Shown here in pieces: positions 44,917 through 56,503 of a stretch of 64,000 nt of DNA; the stretch's first letter is position 1, and each line of letters begins with the position of its first letter. The stretch comes from Melieria omissa (lineage: Eukaryota; Arthropoda; Insecta; Diptera; Ulidiidae): contig OZ020267.1 in assembly GCA_963971225.1 (NCBI GenBank), forward strand, positions 48,989,993 to 49,053,992, read 5' to 3'. Under the pieces are notes generated by a model. It had not been told where the DNA came from. It did no database searches and saw only the letters and a list, made by a program, of their open reading frames with translations. The translations under genes and the position numbers were made by a program.

Positions 44917-45330
44917 AGTTATAACGATTCTTGTACAAGATGTCTTTCACGGGTATTATAGTTTCGTGTGCTATCTTTTTCGCGGCGTCTATAGCATCCA
45001 CCGTGGATAACGCTTCGTGAAAACATAATTCTGGGGCGAGAGCCCGCCTGGCTTCTCCAGCGTTTCTTGCAGCCCGTTGCAAATGAGACGCACCATCCAT
45101 TTGCCAATCGTATCCAACATACAGAGAGGCCCTTGCGAAGAGGGCTGCTATGGTTGCTTGCTAGGTTTGAGTAAGGGCGCAAGTCGCTGCTGTTTCGTTT
45201 TACCCGGGAATAAGCCGGGAACTGTGTGCTTCGCAATTTTTGGCAATGTTAGAAGGACATCTCCAGAAGTCACCTCTGGGATATCCGTGTGAGCCAGGTG
45301 GCTCTGTTGGCGGGGAAATGTGCATATGCA
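44917..45330 (-). pseudogene. LINE reverse-transcriptase fragment
   Basis: Minus-strand text split over frames by at least one shift: LPKIAKHTVPGLFPGKTKQQ, PLCMLDTIGKW, ICNGLQETLEKPGGLSP, then in another frame ALSTVDAIDAAKKIAHETII. These are the YRPLCLLDTIGK, GLS..Q.GFR..RSTVDAI blocks of an R1/LOA-type RT. No ends are visible. Confidence 0.75.
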
Positions 45331-46403
45331 TTGATATGAGTGATTTTTAAGTAACACTTTTATAAACCAAGTAAGCGTTTAATTTCCGATGTGGGTTGCA
45401 TTCAGAATTTGTGAGTTGATGAGCTAGAAAATTACCCACGCAAGTCGCTCAGCCGTAGTTGCAATGTGCACGCGTGTTAATGTGTGAGTTTGTGTGTGTG
45501 CGTGTGAAAGAATCTGCATGTGTCCAACGTCATGCAAATACGTACTTAAACACAACACGAGAACAACTTGAAAGGTGGCAAAGTGTGTCAACAAGCAAAG
45601 CGCTCCCATTAGGCGCAGCCTGTGCCTCGCGGTTATCTCAGGCATTTTATAATTTTTATTAAACATTTTCGTATTTGGCGAAGCGCAAGAGGGAATACGG
45701 CGTAAGTCATTGCCAGACGTGTTAGCCACCACAAAGGGCGGGGTGGGCGTGGTGTGGTGTGTGCGGCTGAGTACTAAGCGTGTCAAAAAGCGACTTCGAA
45801 ACAACGTGCGAAGGAGAGGAAACAAGCACAAAAAGATTTTGCTTCACAGTACATAGAAATAAACATCCGCACATACATACCTATGTATGTACAAGTGAAT
45901 GTTCTGTGCTCATGTGCACACCGAAGCTCAGCTGGCCCGCGTGTAACAAAGCAAAGCTCGAGAAAGGCAACTCAGGCAAAGCAGGAACGTAAAATTAAAC
46001 TAAATTATAAAAAATGACAGCCATGCAAAAAGAGACAATGAAAAATACTGAAAAATTGTGCTAGTCTGGCACCTTCTACGCCAGACCAGCAAAATTCTTT
46101 CCAATTCAATGCAACGTTGCAGCAGTGAAATCGTTGACACGGGTGGCGTATGCGTTAGTCTGTTGCCCAGCCAGTTGGTCGCTGGGCTTAAAATTTTATC
46201 GTAGCTTTAAGTTTGACTTCTAGCTGTAAATCAATTTATATCTGTGAAATGTGAAGTTTTAGTAAACAAACGGCTGACGATAACTTTACACAAATCTATT
46301 CTATTCTATGCATAGTGGGTACGTGGGTAGCACCTGTCACCCATAGGTCCACAATTCTTTATACGCGCTAAACGAGCATATGAGTAATATTCATGAATGT
46401 AAG
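45331..46403. other. Intergenic; GC-richer at 45440-45980
   Basis: No supported gene. Contains GTGTGTGTGCGTGTG runs near 45490. Confidence 0.4.
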
Positions 46404-46405
46404 TA

Positions 46406-46690
46406 CAGGTCTCCCTCGTATAACGCGGTGGTTACGTTCCAGGAAAATTCCGCGTTATGCGATTCGCGTTATAGAAGACTTAACTTTCATATAAATTTTA
46501 GGGTTATGTTCCAATTCTTTTTTCGAAATAAAATAGGTACTAAATTGAAGATGTATGTACATTTCAACTCAAAATCAAAATTCATTCTTTATTTAAACAA
46601 TTAAAAAACATAATGAAAAAAACTGTTTTTTTAAATCGCGTTATATCGAAAACGCGTTTTAGAAGTACCGCGCTATACGAGGGAGACCTG
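46406..46690. mobile_element. pogo/Tigger-like MITE, 285 bp
   Basis: TA at 46404-46405 and 46691-46692. Ends of 24 bp differing at one base, beginning CAGGTCTCCCTCGTATAACG. The interior has several CGCGTTAT phrases, as in known Tigger MITEs. No ORF. Confidence 0.85.
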
Positions 46691-46692
46691 TA

Positions 46693-47537
46693 CTGTTTCA
46701 TTATAAATCACGTTAATTATTTTTAAAATAAAATGGATTGGATATAAGTATGGTAATTTTAAGATTTTATAAACATGATAGCTTTTTGCGTATGCATGGC
46801 ATAGGTGACATATGTCACCAACCTAACTAAACTGGTTGCAATTTTCACGTCACTAAAGCAGAGTTAAGACTAATTCAAATATCTGTCAATGGCGTTTCTA
46901 AAACTTAATTTCACTATGCGGTCGGAATAAATAGGAGCATTTTCTACATAACAACACGCCAGCTTTTTTTTAAAACTTAGCTGGATTTCTTGAAACGTTG
47001 AAACATACTTCAGTTCGTGATTATTCATGAGAAATTGTGTATTGCGTAAAGGTTTGTCAGGCAGCTGGTTCCACGTTCAAAACATTTAGTTGCGATTAAA
47101 TATTTGTTGCTTGATTACGAGAGCAAGTACATCGAAGGCTGGTTGTCTACATGTGGAGATCTTAGCTATTCCAGTCACATGCCTCGTCGCAAATACATAC
47201 ATACATCAAAAATTAAGTTGTGCGTCTGTATGCGGGTGTGCAAGTAATTTATTTGCTCTTCGACACCAAAAAAGTTGAAGCGCTGAACACGCCGCATCAA
47301 TTTGTACGTGAATCACTGTCGAGGACATCTCGTCTATTCAAAGTTGTGACGCAGCCAACAATCCGATAATGACTGCCATCAAGATTGACGTTTAATCAAA
47401 GCTAAAGTAAAATACGACTTGGTTCATTCTGGTATCCCGAGTCCGACGAGCCGACGCACCGCCCGTCGCCTTGCATTTTATTTGCGTTCATGGACGTTTT
47501 GGATGGGTGTAGAGACGTGATACATCACTTGTATGTG
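46693..47537. other. Intergenic
   Basis: I see no gene here. Confidence 0.4.
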
Positions 47538-47545
47538 CCAATGAC

Positions 47546-48333
47546 CAGTGTTGGGACATATTACTTGTGAATGTAACTTGTTTATACATCTTCTACATAT
47601 ATACAAATGAGTGTTTGTTTGTTTATTTGTTTGGTTGTTTGTTTGTTGGTTACGCGACACTATAACTTAAGAACCAGACGTCCAATTGAGCTGAATCTTT
47701 CACGGAATGTTCGTCAGGATTAAATGTCGGTAAACCATACAGTGCAAATACGACCCGACAGGTGGACGTTGCACCTCCCATACAACCAACGATTTTAATA
47801 TGGAATATCTTCGGAATTATAAGACGTACAGCTTTAGCACACTTTTATGAGTTAAATTTTCCGCGTAACTTCTTTGAAAGTTGGGGTTTAAAGGAGCAAA
47901 ACATGTGTGTTTTATGAAAAAACTTGATTGATTGGGCCTATTGACTTCAAACTTCCGTGCAAAGCCGCGGGCTCTGTTAATATTTCAAACTACTTAATGG
48001 CTTCTAAAAGTAATATTGTTATATTACATATTATTTTTAAACCAAAGTAATACATTGAAACAAGTGATATTACTTCCGAAATTGTGATAGCAATATTACT
48101 TCTGATACATTATCTAAAAAGTAATATGTAATATAAAAAAATAAAAAATAAAAATTAAGTAAATGCATAAAAAAAGAAAAAGAAAGTAGAAGAAAAGTTA
48201 TAGAGAATTACGTAGCTTGGGAAAAATATTATTATTACTGATATTTATATATAACTTGCGAGGAAAGTAATAAGTTATATTACTTGTTTAGCCAAAAGGA
48301 GTAATATTACGTAATGTATTACTCTCATCACTG
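47546..48333. mobile_element. hAT-like element with a Helitron fragment inside
   Basis: Ends CAGTGTTGGGA... and ...TCTCATCACTG, each followed inward by TAATATTAC-type repeats. Flanking 8-mers ccaatgac (47538-47545) and ccaaagtc (48334-48341) agree at 6 of 8. The insert at 47592-47980 is of Helitron type. Confidence 0.6.
47592..47980 (+). mobile_element. Helitron 5'-end fragment
   Basis: Begins TCTACATATATACAAATGAG then (GTTT)n-like text at 47610-47650 and continues in a form typical of insect Helitrons (GTTACGCGACACTATAACTT...). The 3' part CAAAGCCGCGGGCTCTG lacks the expected CTRR end. Confidence 0.55.
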
Positions 48334-48444
48334 CCAAAGTCTGCGTACGTGGGAACAGATGTGGCCCTGTTCATGCAAACTAGAAGCCGCAGTGACGAGT
48401 GTCTCTCTACGCATCTTTCGGGATTTTATGCCAATACTGGAAAC

Positions 48445-48861
48445 TAGTTTCCGACCGAAACCACTTTTTGGGCCGAAACCGAGTTTCGGTTGTTTTAATA
48501 TTCGGCCGAAGCCGAAAATTTATAGTTGAAATAAAAATCATAATATCAAGCATTTTTTTCAACAATCGAATTTTACTTATTAATAAAAACAATGCATTAA
48601 TTTTTCAAAAACATAAGCATAGAAAAACCACCCTTTCGTACCTTACTCGCTAGTATTCAAAATTAAATAATATAATATTATATGCTAAAAAAGAAGATCG
48701 TTTACATTGGTGTCATCTAAATTACTCCTTCTTTCACTTTATATCTGCTCAGCTGCACTAATTAACTGTTCACTCGCTACACAATTAAATGTAAAAAATA
48801 TTCTAGAAAGTTTTGGTTTCGGCATTTTTTTGACCGAAACAGATAACTCGGTTGGACACTA
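48445..48861. mobile_element. hAT-like element, 417 bp
   Basis: ctggaaac at 48437-48444 and 48862-48869 is an exact 8-bp duplication. Inverted ends TAGTTTCCGACCGA and, on the complement, TAGTGTCCAACCGA. Repeated GCCGAAAC / GTTTCGGC phrases are found at both ends. No transposase. Confidence 0.82.
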
Positions 48862-48869
48862 CTGGAAAC

Positions 48870-50392
48870 CCTGTGGCGGTTTTTGGTTGTCATTGTTCAA
48901 AACGACAAAAGTTCATCAGCCAACGTTATACTTTCAATTCCAAAATTGAAAAGCCAATTACATTATGCGACTTTACATACATAACTTTTCTTATTTTGAG
49001 TAATTTGTAGATGGATAACTTGGACTTTTGGGTTCTAAGAAAACAACCACGCCATGAGAATTGGAAAATCTTTAACCTCAAATTATTTCACTTACTTTGT
49101 CTATGGAATGGACATAACAGAGTAAGCATTACATTTTTCGGCTCATATTTGAGTGGGGCATGGCCAAAAGCTTACGGAGCTTGACATCGAGTTCCCCTTG
49201 TTCTTTTGTCTATTGTAATCCAATTATTATTTCCAGGACTCTGGGATCATGGGACTAACATCTCTAACGTAAATACGCCCGTGCGGACATACTACATAAC
49301 ATACATATGTGTCGATGCAGACGTGTGAATGTTTTGTGAATGCGTGGCACGTTGGCAATTAACAAACTTGCCTAGAGAAATTGCAAAGTTAAGCAGCAAC
49401 GCCTTGAAGCTCTGTTTTGTGCATGACGATTTCATTTCATCTTTTTTTAGTCCATTATAGTTTGTGCTTGAGCTTGTCTGGGGCTTGTCTTGTGCATCCG
49501 GGTTCTGGACAATCAGGAACTGAACAATAAAGCTCATCTATATACAGAACCATAACTAGTTCTGGATCGATACGCACTTGTGGAGTTTGCACTAAGCACT
49601 CGTCGCGTGCGCTTAGGCAAATTACTTTGAAGTTGAATTTCCAAAGCTGGACGCCAATTTTAGCAAAGCAACTGGATCAACATAAAGTTATCTGAGAATG
49701 TCATACAAACACTTTGTCACCCTATATAAGAAAGTTAATTGAATTAAATTCATTGAAAGAAACATGATGATGTGATGACTTGCACTTTTACTATCATACT
49801 TTTCTTCTGCGAACATCATATTCTATCGAGATATTCTTCTGCACTGGAGAAAATGCACAAATGTGCACAAACCCTTTTGCAACAAGTGTATCTATAACAA
49901 TTTTAAAGCGATTTAAAAACTATTTCTTTGCTTTACTTGGAACAATCGAACTATAATTTATGACTATGTAACTTACTAATAGTTAGTTGCTGTGAAATCA
50001 ATTTCAAATTACACAGAGCAAAAAAATCGAAATAATTTTTTTTTAAAATCAAACCATACTTTTCTAAAGGATTTTTGAACGCTGATTACAACTGCGTACT
50101 TAGTTTTTTGATTGAAAATCCTTTAGAAAAGGTTTACTAGAACTCGGAAAAATGTTGGCTGTTGCTCAGTGTTAGTGATGAAATTCGAAAAAAGTTCAGT
50201 GCTAGTTTTTTGGAACAAACTAAATCATTAAAATGTTAGCAAACTTATACACTTGTTTTTGGACCGGGAGTGATTAACATCAAGAAGATGGTCGGAAGTT
50301 GGGCTTATGCCGATTTTTGAGTGCGAAAAGTGAAAATTATCAGTAAACGGATAGCAAAATGCTACAAAAAGCTTATCGTTCGTGAATGCTTG
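48870..50392. other. Intergenic
   Basis: No supported gene. A 20-bp inverted pair (CTTTTCTAAAGGATTTT at about 50058 and AAAATCCTTTAGAAAAG at about 50116) may be a small MITE. Confidence 0.4.
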
Positions 50393-50396
50393 TATA

Positions 50397-50983
50397 GGGT
50401 GTTTTTTTTTGAAGGTTTGTTTTTCGAATAGAGATAAAACTGGCATTTTGTGGTCAAATCTGGCAACTCTAATGTCATTTATGTTCAGTTTGGTTTGCCA
50501 TTTCATCATGAACAGGTTGACAAAAGAACAACGCTTGCAAATCGTGCAAATTTATTTCGAAAATAATGGTTCAGTTCGCGAAGTTTACCGCAAGCTCCGT
50601 CCATTTTATGGTCCATCAGAGCAATTAATTCGGTTAACCATGGGTCGTTTTCGCACTACGTTTACTCTATGTGATAATACGCATCCGCAGAGACGTCGAA
50701 CAGTGCACACCGAAGAAACAATTGCCGCTGTAGAGCAAAATGTTGAAGAGGACCCGAATGAATCGATTCGCCACCGTGCACAGCAATTGGAGCTGGTTGA
50801 AAATTGGACCTGTAGAATTGGCTTTATTCGAGCCAGCCGCGGCGGCCACATGCCCGAAGTCATATTTAAACATTAATGGCATAACATTATCGTTCCAATA
50901 AAGCCAAATTGATGGACATTAAAACGATTTTCTTGTGTTTTATTTCAATTCGAAGTTCTATACCTCTAAAAAAAACACATCCT
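50397..50983 (+). mobile_element. rosa-like (Tc1/mariner) deletion derivative, 587 bp
   Basis: TA before 50397 and at 50984-50985. Rough inverted ends GGGTGTTTTTTTTTGAAGG and, on the complement, AGGATGTGTTTTTTTTAGAG. The coding remains lie at 50508-50876. Confidence 0.72.
50508..50876 (+). pseudogene. Transposase remnant with DUF4817-type head and spliced-on tail
   Basis: From the Met at 50508: NRLTKEQRLQIVQIYFENNG and YRKLRPFYGPSEQLIRLTM, the helix-turn-helix head (DUF4817) of rosa-like transposases. Near QQLEL the frame jumps directly to the extreme C-terminus, VENWTCRIGFIRASRGGHMP then EVIFKH stop. The whole catalytic core is missing by an internal in-frame deletion. Typical full length is about 350-380 residues. 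Confidence 0.78.
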
Positions 50984-50985
50984 TA

Positions 50986-53223
50986 ACCCATTATTGGGTT
51001 GCTTAATTTAAAAACAAATGATTACAAAAACCCGGGGAAATGCAAAACAATTAAATTTCATTTAACCAAAACCAAAGTCTTGGTCTGTCAATCAATTTTT
51101 ATTTGTACGAGTTGATTATATTGCATTTTAATTTATTTTCTTATTCTTATTTTTATTTGCATTTTTCTCTTCTTTGTCGATTTGTTCACTCAATGTTTTT
51201 GTAAATGTATCAGTTAGCTAGATGTTTACTATTTAGTCTTAAGCATTTAATCTTTCCTTAAAAAAAATAATTTTGTTTGTATCTTTATGGAATAAATAAA
51301 TCGCTCAAGATTGCTTAGAAATCTTTGCCGGTGGCACTTTAAACTTGCATATACAAATTAACTGACTCGAAATTGCTGATCTGCGGTGCTTTCGAATATA
51401 GCGTAGATTATGATTAGGAGGGCTAGACATTGTGGCCTTCCTAATTGCTTTAATTGCCTATTTATTTTTATTAGTATTTATTTTGTAATCTTGCTATGTA
51501 TGTATATCTTAACACATACATACACCCAGGTGATGGGCTTCAAAATGTTTGTGTAAAAACCTTGACACCCAAAACGAAATTTGGGGCGTCTCTGTATGCA
51601 TTGCATACACGCAACGCAGCTTTACAAAACGCTCCTCATCGCTCCCACGTAAACCTGCAGAGCCCTTGAACTTTTGATGAAATTAAAAATGAATTTAAAA
51701 ATGAAATTAAACGCACTGCCACAGCGGATGCTCCCTTTCGCCGCACAGAAGCCAACTTAAACATTGCAACCGTGTAAATTGATATATAGTACATATGTAC
51801 ACTCTAAAAAGTCGAGGTAATTTAGCATACATTACGTTAGGCTGCCAGCATGTGCGTCTAATAAAATATTTAACTGATGCGACATGCGTCCTCAACCCAT
51901 TATGTGTCGTATTAAGTCATTATTTTATTCATTGAATTAGCTTGTTTAATTCTTGAACTAACTTTTGAAATGCCGCTTCTGTTACGGAAAAGTATATCTT
52001 TAATTATTATTTTACTGCGTAAGAGATCGTGGACAGCTGAAAGATTGTTTATTATTTATGGTACAATAACAAGGTTTGCCAAGAAGAGGAATCTCGCTCT
52101 TTTTTCCTTTGTTTACATTTGGAAATGCTGTCAAACAGAGTTATTAGGGTTTAGTACCTTTTTTCCATGCATACCATACGTTGTGGAAATGTTCATACTA
52201 AGCAAACAAGCACTATGCACTAAGTTAGTTCGCTCGTTTAGAGTGAAAAGGTGCTAAATTCACTTTTTCAAATGTTACAGGAAAGACAAAAAACTATGTA
52301 AATATATAAATTAAATGCAACAGTTTTCTTTAAGTAATGTTCCTAAAATTTGGCTTTGAGTAATGAAGAGATTGTGAGAATATAATAAAACATGTTCCGC
52401 CGACTTGTGACTGATGGTATTTTTAATTTGTGCACTAGACTTGGAACTTTTCCACAAAGCAATATTTTTTGTTTTTAACCATTTTTCATGCAGAAATATG
52501 AGTGCGGGCTCTGTACTTCAGTGCAATTTGGGAGGGGATGTTGAGTTAAGGCGATAGAGAGACTTTTTGACAGTATATTTGTCATGTTTTTTTATATTTG
52601 TAACTTGCTTACTGTATAATGTTCGCCTTGCTGTGATTCTGTGCTTTTTATTTCAAAAAGTGAGTGAGTGACAAAAATACAAATGTTGGAACAAATATTT
52701 GTGGCGGTAAACGGTAATGAAATTATTTCCTTAAAAAACCTTAGCGACATGCTACAACAAAGTAGCAAAGAAATGTGTCTACATGAAAATATCAAAATTT
52801 TGTAGTGTCAAATTTTTTCAGAATTAATTTTTAAACAAAAACTTAAAGAAAGTGAACTTAAAACAAGCTCCAAATAAAAAAGCTATTGAAGCAGTAATAT
52901 AACTTTCTACTACTTTCTCTACTTTCTAGCAAGTAGCTGATTACGTTCGAAACTTAATTGTTGCATTTTTATACTTTTTGCAAAGAAAAAAATACCTTTT
53001 AAAAATGTTCCATGTATTGTAAAAAACGGTATGCTTTTCAGTATTTTCCGTGCAACCCTGCGCACGACTCCCATTCATAAGCACCTCTAATTTTAGCCAT
53101 TTGACCTTGACATCCCATAATACGTGAATAGTATTCGCCCTATCTGGCATACCTTGTCATTGTACCATAGTTTATTACACCGTGAGACAAAAATCAAAAA
53201 ATTACGAAACACACGAAAAAATC
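50986..53223. other. Long intergenic region, AT-rich
   Basis: No supported gene. The 95-codon frame at 51970-52257 matches nothing known to me. Confidence 0.45.
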
Positions 53224-53225
53224 TA

Positions 53226-53728
53226 CGTGGGCAGTCCGATAAGTACTTAGCCCCACCGCCCGATGGTGCCACTATCGTAAGAGAAATTTACTATCGTGTT
53301 GTACATCCTCGTAGACGGCTATTTTCAAAATTTCAGCCATATTGGATTTGTAGTTTTGTTTTGACCGCGTGTGGAAACAAACGTGTCCGCGGATTTTAGA
53401 AAAATGGAAAAAGAGCAATATCGGTCGGTGATTCGCCAAATTGGTCGCATTAGGCTACGAACACCTGCCCCATCCACCGATTCTCCAGATTTGGCCCCGT
53501 GCGACTTCTCTTTGTTTCCAAACTTGAAAAAGTCACTCGCCGGGCAGAAATTTGAGTCGAATGAGGAGGTTATCACGAAAACGCATTTTTCAGACGGGTT
53601 AAAGAAGTTGGAGCATCGCTGGGTCAAGTGTATCGAGTTGAAAGGAGACTACGTTGAGAAATAAATCGACACTTTTCCAAAATTTTCGTTTTTCTTTTGT
53701 AGGCTAAGTACTTATCGGACCACCCACG
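53226..53728 (+). mobile_element. Deleted mariner (irritans-like), 503 bp
   Basis: TA at 53224-53225 and 53729-53730. Ends CGTGGGCAGTCCGATAAGTA... and ...TACTTATCGGACCACCCACG. Sister of 24364-24766. Confidence 0.9.
53371..53664 (+). pseudogene. Mariner transposase, internally deleted, 97 codons
   Basis: The N-terminal start METNVSADFRKMEKEQYRSV runs through RIRLRTPAPST directly into the third catalytic block DSPDLAPCDFSLF and the normal C-terminus (LEHRWVKCIELKGDYVEK). The DNA-binding domain and the first two Asp residues are gone, so it cannot act. The frame stayed open because the deletion is in frame. Such parts can still serve as a mobile substrate for a full mariner. Confidence 0.88.
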
Positions 53729-53733
53729 TATAT

Positions 53734-54175
53734 ACTCGCGAAACATGAGGCCAAATGTAGTAATACTGTAATTAAAATACTGTAATAATGTAATAAAGTA
53801 ATTAATTTTTTTATATTTTAAACTAATAAAGTTAGAAGGACGAAGAATGTAGTAGTGTACATGTAAGTTCTTAAGATATATTAAAAAAAAAAAACTATTG
53901 GACATTTGCCAGGATATTCAAGGATAAAGTTTAAAAAGGACATATTCAACACCTCTTCATCCTTTTGCACTAAAACATAAAATTTTCTAAGATTCTAAGG
54001 ATTTTTCTCTTTCATTTGATACCCATATTGTTATTCTACAATGCGCTTAATTTTCAAAATAATTCCTTGAAATAAGCATGTCCTTGAAATTTTAAAGTCC
54101 TTTAAAAAAATCCTGACGTCAGAAAGAAAAACTAAAAACTCAGTTTTACTACATTTGGCCCTTAGTTTCGCGAGT
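53734..54175. mobile_element. TIR element abutting the deleted mariner
   Basis: Inverted ends ACTCGCGAAAC(A)TGAGG / CTTAGTTTCGCGAGT with CCAAATGTAGTAA / TTACTACATTTGG just inside. Several AAAGTCCTTTAAAAA-type phrases are shared with the piggyBac derivative at about 4080-4200. No target duplication is clear. Confidence 0.6.
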
Positions 54176-54479
54176 CTCTATTTTCGTGTGTAAAATTTGT
54201 TGTCGCACGGTGTTATCGAAAGAAAATATTATTTTTATTTTATTTAGTTTTTTTATTACTTATGTACCATATTTTGTATTATAAGAACATTTAACATATC
54301 CGCAATGTTTTAGGGTAGTCATGTAGTTTAATTTGCTTACATAAGTTTGCGTTGTAGCATTTTACATTTTATTTATTATAGACTTTTTTTGGATTCACTT
54401 TTGCAATTTAAAATCGATTTTTCTTGTGATATAAAATGTATATAAGCACAAGGCAAAGTTTAATACACCAAAGAATGTG

Positions 54480-54790
54480 CCGACTTTGATGTTAGGTTTT
54501 CCACGCTCTTTCCCTCCAGAAGGGAATGGAAGCGTTACGCATCCTCTTTTACAAACTTAGGAACCTCCCTATACACAGACGGTTCAAAGATGAACTGTCT
54601 CTCTTGTCTGAGACAAGACTGAAATGCATCAAGTCCTATTTGGACGATGCGGGTTGGCTGTAAGGCCCAGTATCTTCTTCCACGCAGGGAAGAACCAGTC
54701 GAGGAGGCAACAACAAAACGGCTAATAGTGCTACTTGAGTGTGCTCAGAGAGCACGCACTGCTACCTACCTCGTACCTTAATATTGGTTC
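54480..54790 (+). pseudogene. LINE RNase H fragment (possible)
   Basis: A plus-strand frame reads EWKRYASSFTNLGTSLYTDG then SKMNC, the start of the RNase H domain (LYTDGSK) of I/R1-type LINEs, then breaks. The rest fits degraded LINE text. Confidence 0.5.
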
Positions 54791-55559
54791 TTAAGTAGTC
54801 ATACAAATACTCATTCGTAAGTTGTATTGAGTTGGCAAGAAAGAAATCCAATTTTCAACAATACTCCTGGATGGTGTTAGGTTTGTTATGTAATTTTAAT
54901 TTTTTGGCATTCACAGTTTTTTTTCGTATAAATTTAGAGACCATTTGAAACCAAATTTTGCGCAAGAAGTTCTATAAGCGCCAAAGGATCAAGTTGCTAT
55001 AATAATACGTACGATGTTCATTCGTTGTATAAAAAGTTAATTCCTTGACACTACAAAACAGAAATAAATTTCTTACCAACCCACTATATAAATTTCATAG
55101 CATGGAAATAAATTTGTTGCTTTATGCTTACCCAATTTAGCATAACATATCTTTTTGGTCCTTATTTAATGTGAATTTGATAGCTACAGCAACAATTGAT
55201 CTACCCATATATTTTTAGTTTAAGAAATTTACCCAAGTGTTTGTAATTTGTTTTGTAATGAACCGTTCTGGTACGCTATTTTGGTTTTGGTGCAATTAAT
55301 ATTGTTGTCAAATTTCAATTGAGCATTTCTTTGAACTTCCAAGTATTTTTGATGGTTTAAGTCAAAATATATATCTGCATACGGAGTGAACCAGAAAAGA
55401 TTTGGAATTTTTAAGGACACAGTAAAAAAAAGTAATAGTCTGATTTCACTAAAATAAACTGCAGTTTATTATAAATTTTCTAAACTCTAATTCACAAAAA
55501 AAATTTAATGAAATATAACTAGAGGTTACAGAATTTTTTTATATTTTTCTTAACGTTCT
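54791..55559. other. Intergenic
   Basis: AT-rich, no supported gene. Confidence 0.4.
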
Positions 55560-56503
55560 TTGTTAGAGACTGGACAGTATATTCGGTGACTATTGCATAG
55601 GCTTGCTTCCATCGATTTCAGAACTGTACATAATTTTTGCAAACTCTGTTGGATTTTCTTAAGGTTTGCTTCATTGCAGCCCAATATCTTTCAATAGGCC
55701 GAAGTTTCAGGCATTTGGGAGATTTGCCTCTTTTGGGACCACCGTGACATAATTTCCTTCATACCATTCCATAGTTGACCTGGAGTAGTGGCTTCTCGCT
55801 AGGTCTGCCCAAAACAAAACTGTTCGTATGTGCTGTTCAATAAATAAATAGTAGAAGGCGTTTTCGCAGGCATTCGTCTTTATAAATTCTAGAGTTAATT
55901 GCTCTATAGACCGCAGGTGCAAATAGCTTTCCAAACCATGAAGCGTTTTGGAAATTTGGTGTATTTCACATCGGAGTATTTTCTTTGTGCTCCATTTTAA
56001 TTGCTTGTAGTGAAAAAGGCATTACCAGGCAACTGCTTGAAGTCCGCCCTAGAGTAGGTTTCATCAAGAATCACGCAATCGAACTTGGTTACGTAATCGT
56101 CATACAGTTTTCGAGCCCGCGTCTTCGCTATGTTTTCTTTTGCTTCCGACCGGTCAGGCACTTTCTGCTGTTTGTAGGTCCTTAACCCTTGACTGTGCTT
56201 ATATCGCATCTCAGTTGGTTGCTATGTGCCTGATGGAGCTGCAACATCTCGAGTCTACCTCTTGAGGTTATTCCGATATGTGCTAACAACCCTCTTCAGC
56301 ACTGCTGGGTTACTTGGACCCTTTTTTCTGCCTAATTCTTCGGCTCTGTAGATGGAGTTTTCCGTGTTGTAGTTGTTTATAAGATTATAAACCGTCGCTA
56401 CGCTCGCTTTGCTTTCCCTTGCAATGCTTAGTCTAGACTTCTTCTTTTCAGTCAAGTAAATGTCCAGTATTAATTTGTGGCAGCGCTTTTGCGGGCTGGA
56501 CAT
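55560..56503 (-). pseudogene. ITmDD37E-type transposase pseudogene
   Basis: From the Met at 56503: MSSPQKRCHKLILDIYL..., a helix-turn-helix head (SIARESKASVATVYNLINNY). Around 56050-56110, in another frame, is the first catalytic block VILDETYSRADFKQLPG. Near 55670-55700 comes NLPNA and LKLRPIERYWAAMKQTLRK, where the Glu of RPIERYW is the last catalytic residue of the DDxE type, the text ending NYVQF stop. The fragments lie in different frames with several stops, so it is dead. The FKQLPG and PIERYWA texts point to the DD37E group known from flies and mosquitoes. Confidence 0.78.
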
